A stretch of 64,000 bases of DNA, from positions 11,886 through 75,885 of the forward strand of contig JBBIPZ010000003.1 of assembly GCA_037442505.1 (NCBI GenBank), in the 5' to 3' direction. Made by a program: the position numbers and the translations under genes. This document shows positions 34,432 to 41,221 of this stretch, piece by piece. The notes beneath the pieces were generated by a model that saw only the letters and a list, made by a program, of their open reading frames with translations, did not search any database and was not told where the DNA came from. Position 1 is the stretch's first letter, and each line of letters starts with the position of its first letter. The stretch comes from JBBIPZ01 sp037442505 [NCBI: Deltaproteobacteria bacterium]. Its GTDB lineage: Bacteria; CALINM01.

Positions 34432-35574
34432 CTATTTTCTATTTTTATTTTTCTCATAACCAGGCACTTTTATAGTAAATTTTGCACCATTATCCCCGTT
34501 CACAAATATCTCGCCACCATGCTCCTTTATCACTTTTGCGGCAATCGTCAAACCAAGCCCTGTCCCCATTTCTTTTGTTGTAAAAAATGGTTCAAAAATA
34601 ACCTCTTTTAAATTTTCCTTGATTCCTGGTCCGTTATCTTCTATCTCAAAAACCACTTGTTTTCCATCGAAATATCCAGAAAAGGAGATCTTGCCAGGAT
34701 AACTTTCTAACTCAACAACCTCTATGCTATTTAGGAGAATATTATAAATCGCTTGTTTTAAATAATTTTTATCCCCTCGAATAAACACATTATCGTCCAA
34801 TTGGCAGGAAATTTCAAAATTTAATTTATCCCTATCTTTACAATTAAGTTTAACCAGCTCTATTAACTCTTCCATCAACTCTTTTGCCGTTATCTCCTTG
34901 TCCTCAGTTTTGCCAATCTTTGCATACTGAAGAAACCTTTCTATAAAATTATTCAATCTATCGATTTCAGATGTTACCACATCAATAATTCTGCTATCAT
35001 TCTTGCCACTTTTAATCAGATTAACTCCTGATCTTATAGCTGCAAGAGGGTTTCTTATCTCATGGGCAATTCCCGCAGTAAGTTGCCCTAAAGCCCTTAA
35101 CCTATCAGCCTTTGCTACCTCCTTTTCCATCTTAATTTTTTCTTCCAGGCTTTTTTCTAAAAGAGATAAAGATTCCTGTAGTTCTTCTGAAACCTTTCTT
35201 AACTTCTCCTTCTCTAAATAAAGTTTCTGGGAAAAAATCCCTGAAAAAATACCAAGTGTATATATTAGCACAACTTCTATAACAGGTCTTATTAACTCAC
35301 TATTTAAGTGAAAAATCATATAAACCCTTGGGTGATAAATGAAAGAAAGAATAAATGAAGAAACCAAACCACCCAGAAATCCAAATTTATGGGCAGAATA
35401 AATAACTATAAGGTAAAAAAGGTAGTAATGAAAAAAATGTATAACATGTTCACTACTTTTACCGCTATAGTGAAAGTAGCCAACAACTATTGTAGCTAAA
35501 AGGGAGATAAAAAAACTTTTCCAGCCACCGTGGATATAATAATCAGAAAGTTTTACGAAAAGTTTTACATTCAT
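34432..35574 (-). CDS. Membrane sensor histidine kinase partner of the sigma-54 regulator
   Basis: 380 residues. Four or so hydrophobic segments in the first 115 residues (around 19-34, 48-62, 66-82 and 96-114) leave only short loops outside, so sensing is likely within or close to the membrane. A coiled coil (~118-155) leads to the DHp domain with His171 in AHEIRNPLAAIRSG. The ATPase domain shows NILLNSIEVVE (N box), DNGPGI (G1) and GTGLGLTIA (G2). The stimulus is unknown; metal or envelope stress fits the neighbourhood. Confidence 0.9.
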   Translation of the reverse strand: MNVKLFVKLSDYYIHGGWKSFFISLLATIVVGYFHYSGKSSEHVIHFFHYYLFYLIVIYSAHKFGFLGGLVSSFILSFIYHPRVYMIFHLNSELIRPVIEVVLIYTLGIFSGIFSQKLYLEKEKLRKVSEELQESLSLLEKSLEEKIKMEKEVAKADRLRALGQLTAGIAHEIRNPLAAIRSGVNLIKSGKNDSRIIDVVTSEIDRLNNFIERFLQYAKIGKTEDKEITAKELMEELIELVKLNCKDRDKLNFEISCQLDDNVFIRGDKNYLKQAIYNILLNSIEVVELESYPGKISFSGYFDGKQVVFEIEDNGPGIKENLKEVIFEPFFTTKEMGTGLGLTIAAKVIKEHGGEIFVNGDNGAKFTIKVPGYEKNKNRK

Positions 35575-35589
35575 TAACGCGCTCTTTTT

Positions 35590-36267
35590 TCATGTCAAAT
35601 AATCCTTAATTATACTTCCATCCTCCATCTCAACTATTTTTGTTGCAGCAGCGGTAAAATCATGTTCGTGCGTAACCATTATTACCGTAAGCCCTTCGTC
35701 ATTTAGTTCCTTTAATAATTTTATAATATCATTTCCTGTTTTTTTATCAAGATTTCCTGTCGGTTCATCGGCAAAAATAATCTTTGGAAATTTAACTATT
35801 GCTCTGGCAATCGCAACACTTTGCTGTTCTCCACCTGAGAGTTGTCCAGGCAACCTATCATATTTATCCTTTAGTCCAACTCTATCAAGGGCATTTTTTG
35901 CCCATCTTTTATGTTGGTTTGTCACAGGAACAATAGTATTCATAAATGGCAACAGAACATTTTCCATAGCTGTTAAATAGGGAAGCAATTGATGAAACTG
36001 AAACACTATAGAAAAATCTTTATTTCTTATGCTGTTTAGTTTTGTTTCTTTTAATTGGCCTATATCAGTATTCTCTAACATTATTCGTCCAGTATCAGGT
36101 TTTAAAAGCGTCGCTAATATATTTAACAAAGTGGTCTTACCTGAGCCTGACCTGCCTATAATACAAACAAAATCTCCCCGAGAAATTGAAAGACTTACAT
36201 TTTTCAACACTTTATTTTCATTTCCATCAGTAAAATAACTCTTTGTGACATTCTCTGCAATTAACAT
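35590..36267 (-). CDS. ABC transporter ATP-binding protein (LolD/MacB-like) with a broken permease
   Basis: 225 residues. Walker A GRSGSGKTT at ~37-45, Q-loop FQFHQLLPYLTA, signature LSGGEQQSVAIARA and Walker B IIFADEPTGNLD, then the H-loop VTHEH. This is the type that works with FtsX/MacB-like permeases in lipoprotein or peptide handling. Its likely permease, directly upstream, survives only as a C-terminal fragment with a stop, so the ATPase is probably orphaned unless it pairs elsewhere. The ATPase itself looks intact. Confidence 0.88.
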   Translation of the reverse strand: MLIAENVTKSYFTDGNENKVLKNVSLSISRGDFVCIIGRSGSGKTTLLNILATLLKPDTGRIMLENTDIGQLKETKLNSIRNKDFSIVFQFHQLLPYLTAMENVLLPFMNTIVPVTNQHKRWAKNALDRVGLKDKYDRLPGQLSGGEQQSVAIARAIVKFPKIIFADEPTGNLDKKTGNDIIKLLKELNDEGLTVIMVTHEHDFTAAATKIVEMEDGSIIKDYLT

Positions 36268-36278
36268 AGAACTCTCCC

Positions 36279-36578
36279 TTATAATATTACCAGTGCCTCA
36301 GAAGGTTCAATTCTTGCAGCTTTCCATGAAGGAACTATGGCAGATAACGTTGATACAACTGAAACTGAAAGAATTGTGAAAGCAAGGTGAACTGGCGAAA
36401 AAGTTAAACTAATTTCTTCTACGATGTTTAAGATCTTTAAGATCTTTAAAACTTTAAAACTTATTAAATATCCCCCCAGATATCAAACTATACCAGAAAA
36501 TATTCCTATAAATAATGTCTCAAAAGAAAATATGAAAAAAATATTTAGCTTAGAGTATCCAATGGCTCTCAAAAATAT
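36279..36578 (-). pseudogene. C-terminal fragment of an FtsX/MacB-type ABC permease
   Basis: One frame reads LRAIGYSKLNIFFIFSFETL, LFIGIFSGIV, an in-frame TGA (probably from GGA), then YLGGYLISFKVLKIL, and ends STLSAIVPSWKAARIEPSEALVIL before TAA. This is the standard ending of FtsX/MacB permeases (APA-x-A-R-x-x-PxEAL). Roughly the N-terminal two thirds are missing; the sequence joins directly to the cytochrome remnant upstream. Confidence 0.8.
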
Positions 36579-37190
36579 CTAAAATAAAGCGTATTTAAAT
36601 AAGCGATAATGTTTTCAATATCTTCCTCAGAAAAATAGGAGGATGACGGCATCTCTTTTATTGGATTTTTTATCTGATTAGCTATATTTCCCGGCGTCGG
36701 TGTCTTTTTACTTACAGGAAGATGTTCCATTTTCATTATTCCTTTATAGCCTGGTCCAGCAGTCCAGTTTGTACTATTTGAATCGTGACAGAAGGCACAT
36801 TTTTCCTCATATAAAACTTTGCCTTTTGAAATACTTTCCTTATCAGTTCTAACAGTTATTTTTGTTTATTTTCTTTTTGTTCTATATCAGAGATAGTTTG
36901 TTTATGAATTATGGAAGCCTTTAGAGCAAAAAGTATAAGTATAGTGAATGTACATATTGCGTAAATGTTACCCTCGGATTAAGTTCTGATTGTGAATGTA
37001 TGATAAACTTTAAACAAAATAAAGTAATATAGAAAAATATAATAAAAAAATTGCCCCGTTAATCTTGCTTTAAATCTTCTTTCACTTTTACCAAGGATTT
37101 CAAACATTGTAAAAATTGCAAATATAGCAAGAACAAAAGAAACTGACGCTTCAATCGATTTGGCATTAAATATATGATACTCCCCAATAT
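36569..37190 (-). pseudogene. Decayed membrane-anchored cytochrome c
   Basis: A heme-binding region reads KGKVLYEEKCAFCHDSNST (CxxCH), with MEHLPVSKKTPTPGNIANQIKNP and FSEEDIENIIAYLNTLYF, a normal small cytochrome c. Upstream, across a one-base shift in an A-run near 36860, a transmembrane stretch (YAICTFTILILFALKASII) is in another frame. Further up, a membrane region (SVSFVLAIFAIFTMFEIL, FFYYIFLYYFILF) is separated by a TAA. Together these look like one or two broken genes. Frameshifts were judged by eye. Confidence 0.65.
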
Positions 37191-37192
37191 AT

Positions 37193-37218
37193 AAAAAAAA
37201 GGAGAGGATATCCTCTCC
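37193..37218 (-). terminator. Intrinsic terminator of the cytochrome c gene
   Basis: GGAGAGG-ATAT-CCTCTCC (37201-37218, a perfect 18-bp palindrome) followed on the minus strand by T8. It lies 8 nt past the cytochrome stop codon. Confidence 0.92.
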
Positions 37219-37226
37219 ACATTATT

Positions 37227-37571
37227 TTACTTTTTCTTACGCAGTGACTTGATATAAGCAACTATATTAGCCATATCTTCACTCTTCTTATCAATTGGCT
37301 TTCCTTTGAGTGCATTCTCAATACAGAAATTAACTGCATCCTCGAGACTTTTCTGCTTTTTACCCATTATTGTAATAGTTTTCTTCTTTCCAGACTTTTC
37401 GAGTCCTTTTCCATTGGGATGACAGGAATTACATGATTTCCCAGATGTGCCACCTGCAAATGTGGGATCATTAAAAAGTGCCTTTCCCTTTTCCACATCA
37501 GCAGCAAAAGATAAAGAAAAAGCTAAAACTACTACGGCAAAAGATACTAAAAAAAACTTTACTCTTTTCAT
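37227..37571 (-). CDS. Periplasmic c-type cytochrome (monoheme)
   Basis: 114 residues. The signal peptide (FFLVSFAVVVLAFSLSFAA) is followed by GKALFNDPTFAGG and a single heme site CNSCHPNG near residue 47-51. The C-terminal helix reads MANIVAYIKSLRKKK, with ADMANIV-type packing. A Met ligand is probably in the KTITIMGKKQ segment. It is a small electron carrier. The gene has a strong terminator and is separate from the decayed cytochrome downstream. Confidence 0.88.
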   Translation of the reverse strand: MKRVKFFLVSFAVVVLAFSLSFAADVEKGKALFNDPTFAGGTSGKSCNSCHPNGKGLEKSGKKKTITIMGKKQKSLEDAVNFCIENALKGKPIDKKSEDMANIVAYIKSLRKKK

Positions 37572-37631
37572 GTTATCCCCTCCTTTTCTCAGTATTATTC
37601 CTTTAAAACAGGAAATTAACCATTTACTAAC

Positions 37632-38144
37632 TTAAACAAGACCTTTTATAACCTCGATAGCCTTGTCATAATCTGGTTGTTGAGTCACTTCAGGAACAAT
37701 CTCTATATATCTAAGGACATCATTTTTATCTATTATAAAAATCGATCTTGCAAGAAGCCGCAACTCTTTAATTAAAACCCCATAGGAATTACCAAAAGAT
37801 GCATCTCTATGGTCAGAAAATGTTTTTACTTTATCTATGCCTGCTGTTGTACAAAACCTCGATATCGCAAATGGCAAATCCATACTTATATTTAAAACCA
37901 CTACATCATCAGTTAACTTTGCCGCCTCTTGATTAAACCTTCTTGCCTGCATATCACAAACTGGAGTATCAAGAGAAGGTGTGACACTTATTAATTTAAC
38001 CTTTCCACAAAAATCTTTAAGACCAACCTCTTTCAAATCCCCATCAAGAACTTTAAAATCAGGTGCACTATCACCAACTTTCAAATCCTCCCCTATTAGA
38101 GTTAGAGGTGTACCTTTAAATTTAACTAAATCTATCCTTTCCAA
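37632..38144 (-). CDS. tpx: Thiol peroxidase Tpx (atypical 2-Cys peroxiredoxin)
   Basis: 170 residues, TTG start with AGGGAGGA in front. Peroxidatic Cys63 in SLDTPVCDMQARRFN and resolving Cys98 in ISRFCTTAGI match the Tpx pattern. The N-terminus has VKFKGTPLTLIGEDLKVGDSAPDF. It reduces alkyl and hydrogen peroxides with thioredoxin. It has its own TTGACA/TAAAAT promoter. Confidence 0.95.
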   Translation of the reverse strand: MERIDLVKFKGTPLTLIGEDLKVGDSAPDFKVLDGDLKEVGLKDFCGKVKLISVTPSLDTPVCDMQARRFNQEAAKLTDDVVVLNISMDLPFAISRFCTTAGIDKVKTFSDHRDASFGNSYGVLIKELRLLARSIFIIDKNDVLRYIEIVPEVTQQPDYDKAIEVIKGLV

Positions 38145-38232
38145 GATTGTATCCTCCCTTCATCTTAAAATTCTTAATTCAATACTTTTTAATTCAATAG
38201 TTTGTTTCTCACTTAACATTACTTTAAAATGA

Positions 38233-38260
38233 ATTTTACCACTTAAGTTGAGAATGTCAA
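38233..38260 (-). promoter_or_regulatory. tpx promoter
   Basis: TTGACA (38255-38260), 16-nt spacer, TAAAAT (38233-38238) on the minus strand, about 89 nt before the tpx start. Confidence 0.65.
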
Positions 38261-38549
38261 ATTTTCGAATATAATTGCCAGGCAATTTTTTAATTTAATT
38301 AAAGCTTTAATTGAGAATTAAAAGTTGTTTTTTTCAGCCCTATCATCTTTATGATTTTTAGCTACTCTTTTTTTGTCAATTTTCAATTTTAGGAAAGCAA
38401 AGAATCTTTTCCTTCATTTTTATCTCTACATTTTTGCCCCTTTTTGACAAAGTTCTATGACGTTTAATAATAACAACAAAAAAAAAGACCCCATAAATGA
38501 CAGGCTTGTTCTTGTTTTTTTAAAATCAAATTTTTGATAGAATAAAAAT
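38261..38549. other. Divergent tpx-mqnC intergenic region with palindromes, no gene
   Basis: Upstream of the tpx -35 box lie AATTGCC-A-GGCAATT (38273-38287) and the perfect 16-bp AATTAAAGCTTTAATT (38297-38312). The tpx leader itself holds TTAATTCAATA twice, 15 bp apart (38174-38184 and 38189-38199). Near mqnC, TAGAAT (38538-38543) is the best -10 box. I see no ORF with a plausible protein here. Confidence 0.45.
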
Positions 38550-39572
38550 ATGGATAAGTCAGACATCTTGAACCTATTGCTTTATGAAGATTTTATATCC
38601 TTAGGCAGAAAGGCTCAACAGATACGTTATTTTTTACACGATGATAACCTTGTTACATTTGTTATTGACCGTAATATCAACTACACCAACATATGCGAAA
38701 GTGGCTGTAAATTTTGCGCTTTTTTTAGAAAAACTGGCGATCATGACGCATATCTTCTTGATAATGATACAATTTTAAAAAAGGTAGAGGAGCTTGTCAA
38801 CCGTAGCGGCACACAGTTACTTATTCAGGGTGGGTTACACCCTGAGCTAACCATAGAATACTTTGAGCAACTGTTTAAAGCCATTAAGGCACGTTTTCCA
38901 ACCGTAATAATTCACTCTCTTTCTCCAGCAGAGATAATTCATATCGCTAAAAAGTCCAGATTATCTGTGAGAGAAACTCTGTTACGTTTGAAATCTGCTG
39001 GCTTGGAATCGCTTCCGGGCGGGGGGGCAGAAATCCTTGTGGACGAAATCAGAAAAGAAATAAGTCCAAACAAAATTGGCTGGAAAGAATGGGCGGATGT
39101 AATGCGTGAAGCATCAAATATAGGGATGAATGGTACCGCAACGATGATGTTTGGCAGCGTAGAAACACCAGAAGATATCGCAACGCACTTAGAACGCATC
39201 AGAAACTTTCAAGAAGATACGGGATTTTTTAGAGCCTTTATTCCGTGGACATATCAGCCCGGCAACAACGAACTTGGTGGTAAAAAAGCTTCTTCGCTTT
39301 ACTACCTGAGAGTTCTTGCTACTTCAAGAATTTATCTGGATAATATCCCTAACATTCAGGCATCGTGGGTTACTCAAGGTGCTAAAGTATCGCAACTCGC
39401 TTTATTTTTTGGTGCAAACGATATGGGCGGGACAATGTTAGAAGAAAATGTTGTATCTGCTACAGGACACAGGTTTTTGATGGATATGGATGAAATTGTT
39501 GCATTGATTAAAGAAGCTGGGTTTAAACCTGCAATAAGAAATACTCGTTACGAGATAATAAAGGAGCTTTAA
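38550..39572 (+). CDS. mqnC: Cyclic dehypoxanthinyl futalosine synthase MqnC (radical SAM)
   Basis: 340 residues. The radical SAM cluster motif CESGCKFCAF (C-x3-C-x2-C) lies near residue 50-57. LLIQGGLHPELTIEYFEQLF and LPGGGAEILVDEIRK are typical of the MqnC/CofH group, as is the C-terminal TGHRFLMDMDEIVALIKEAGFKPAIRNTRYEII. The enzyme cyclises dehypoxanthine futalosine in the futalosine route to menaquinone. No ribosome site is visible before the ATG, and a -10-like TAGAAT sits only 6 nt upstream, so a leaderless message is possible. Confidence 0.93.
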   Translation: MDKSDILNLLLYEDFISLGRKAQQIRYFLHDDNLVTFVIDRNINYTNICESGCKFCAFFRKTGDHDAYLLDNDTILKKVEELVNRSGTQLLIQGGLHPELTIEYFEQLFKAIKARFPTVIIHSLSPAEIIHIAKKSRLSVRETLLRLKSAGLESLPGGGAEILVDEIRKEISPNKIGWKEWADVMREASNIGMNGTATMMFGSVETPEDIATHLERIRNFQEDTGFFRAFIPWTYQPGNNELGGKKASSLYYLRVLATSRIYLDNIPNIQASWVTQGAKVSQLALFFGANDMGGTMLEENVVSATGHRFLMDMDEIVALIKEAGFKPAIRNTRYEIIKEL

Positions 39573-39573
39573 T

Positions 39574-40116
39574 ATGAATCGACAGGAGGCATTAAATTTA
39601 TTAAGTGACAAGGTTAAAAACAAGAACTTGTTTAAACACATGATTGCTGTTGAGGCGATTATGCGTGAACTTGCCGATTATTTCAAGGAAGATAAGGAGA
39701 AGTGGGGGCTTTGTGGATTATTACATGATTTTGACTACGAAGAAACGCTTGACGATTTTCCTTCGCATGGTTTGATAACAGAAAAAGAACTGCAAGGTAA
39801 AGTTGGCGAAGATGTGCTTGCGGGCATAAGGGCTCATACAGGGCTTGTAGAAAGAAAAACCCTTATGGAAAAGGCGATTTATTGCGCAGATCCCGTATCC
39901 GGATTTATAGTTGCAGCTGCACTTGTGTTGCCAGAAAAGAAACTTGCGAATGTTAAAATTGAAAATCTGTTAAATCGTTTTAAAGAGAAGCATTTTGCAA
40001 AAGGTGCCTCACGTCCACAGATGGAAGCTTGTTCAGACCTTGGTTTAACATTGGAAAAGTTTTTTGAAATCTCATTAAACGCTATGAAAAAGATAGCCGA
40101 CGAGTTAGGACTATGA
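39574..40116 (+). CDS. HD-domain protein
   Basis: 180 residues. HD residues are visible in GLLHDFDYEETLDDFPSHG (HD pair near 49-50) and an upstream His in KNKNLFKHMIAVEAIM. ALRAHTG-type GIRAHTGLVERKTLMEKAIYCAD follows. The family hydrolyses phosphate esters or nucleotides; the substrate is unknown. It is 1 nt after mqnC and overlaps the carbonic anhydrase-like gene by 4 nt. Confidence 0.85.
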   Translation: MNRQEALNLLSDKVKNKNLFKHMIAVEAIMRELADYFKEDKEKWGLCGLLHDFDYEETLDDFPSHGLITEKELQGKVGEDVLAGIRAHTGLVERKTLMEKAIYCADPVSGFIVAAALVLPEKKLANVKIENLLNRFKEKHFAKGASRPQMEACSDLGLTLEKFFEISLNAMKKIADELGL

Positions 40117-40625
40117 ATATTATTCCGTTTCAAGGGATATATCCCCAAATTGCAGATTCCTGTTACATAAGTGATGGCGTTTATATCATTGGTGACGTAG
40201 TAATAGGGCAGCATTCTTCAGTGTGGTTTGGCTCAGTTGTTAGAGGTGACGTTAACTACATCAGGATTGGAGAATATGTGAGTGTTCAGGATGGTAGTAT
40301 TTTACATGTAACTACAGAAAAGTATCCGCTTACAATTGGTAATAGAGTTGTTATAGGGCACAGGGTGATTCTTCATGGATGTAAAATTGGTTCCAATGTG
40401 TTGATTGGAATGGGTAGTGTAATTATGGATGGTGTTGAAATAGGTGACAATTGTATAATTGCAGCAGGAACGGTACTTACACAAAGGAAAATAATACCTG
40501 CTAACAGTTTGGTTATGGGAAGCCCGGGAAAAGTTATTAAAAATATTGATAATGATATGCTTAAGATGGTTGATGAAGGTATTGAAAACTATCGCAGACT
40601 GGTAGCTATGTATAGAAAGTTTTGA
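40113..40625 (+). CDS. Gamma-class carbonic anhydrase family protein
   Basis: 170 residues of left-handed beta-helix hexapeptide repeats. Metal ligand candidates are in SILHVTTEKYPLTIGNRVVIGHRVILHGCKIG, giving three histidines spaced as in the family, and GSVVRGDVNYIRIG contains the conserved Arg/Asp. It may be a true carbonic anhydrase or a related acyl-carnitine/ferripyochelin-type protein; many YrdA-like members show no activity. Confidence 0.87.
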   Translation: MNIIPFQGIYPQIADSCYISDGVYIIGDVVIGQHSSVWFGSVVRGDVNYIRIGEYVSVQDGSILHVTTEKYPLTIGNRVVIGHRVILHGCKIGSNVLIGMGSVIMDGVEIGDNCIIAAGTVLTQRKIIPANSLVMGSPGKVIKNIDNDMLKMVDEGIENYRRLVAMYRKF

Positions 40626-40696
40626 TAAAGGATACATTTAGTTTGCTTTTTTATGGGAAATTGGCTAAATTTCATTATAGCAGGAGGTAGAATTTT

Positions 40697-41200
40697 TTGG
40701 ATATTTCAGAGGCGATTAAAGGAAGAAGAAGTGTAAGAGTATTTACTGATAAAGACGTTGACATCGAAACCGTCCTAAAAATCATAGAAGCAGGGAGTTA
40801 TGCGCCTTCCGGACATAACAATCAGCCATGGAGCTTTGGTATTATCAAAGATAAATTTTTCAAAGATGAAGTTTCAAAACTAACGGCTTATAAAAAGATT
40901 ATTGATTCTGCTAACGTTCTTATCGTTGTTTTTCTGGATAAAAAACACAGCTACGACAGAGACAAAGACCTTATGGCGATAGGTGCCTGCATACAGAACA
41001 TGATGCTATTTGCTCACAGCATTAATGTTGGTTCTGTTTGGCTTGGAGAGATTCTTAAAAATAAAGAGAAGTTAAGACAGATGCTTGAAGTTTCTGAAGA
41101 AAAAGAGGTAATGGCTGTGATTGCGTTAGGATTTTACTCTAAGAAGCCTGCATCTCCTGGCAGAAGAACTGTAGATGAACTTATTTGTAAAAAAGTGTAA
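40697..41200 (+). CDS. Nitroreductase-family FMN oxidoreductase
   Basis: 167 residues, TTG start with AGGAGG 9 nt upstream. The N-terminal ISEAIKGRRSVRVFTDKDV and SYAPSGHNNQPWSFGII segments are FMN-binding hallmarks. Other conserved segments are DLMAIGACIQNMMLFAHSINVGSVWLGEIL and VIALGFYSKKPASPGRR. The length (short form) suits small single-domain nitroreductases. Substrate unknown. Confidence 0.88.
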   Translation: MDISEAIKGRRSVRVFTDKDVDIETVLKIIEAGSYAPSGHNNQPWSFGIIKDKFFKDEVSKLTAYKKIIDSANVLIVVFLDKKHSYDRDKDLMAIGACIQNMMLFAHSINVGSVWLGEILKNKEKLRQMLEVSEEKEVMAVIALGFYSKKPASPGRRTVDELICKKV

Positions 41201-41221
41201 CTTTAATATCAGGAGGCTGAT

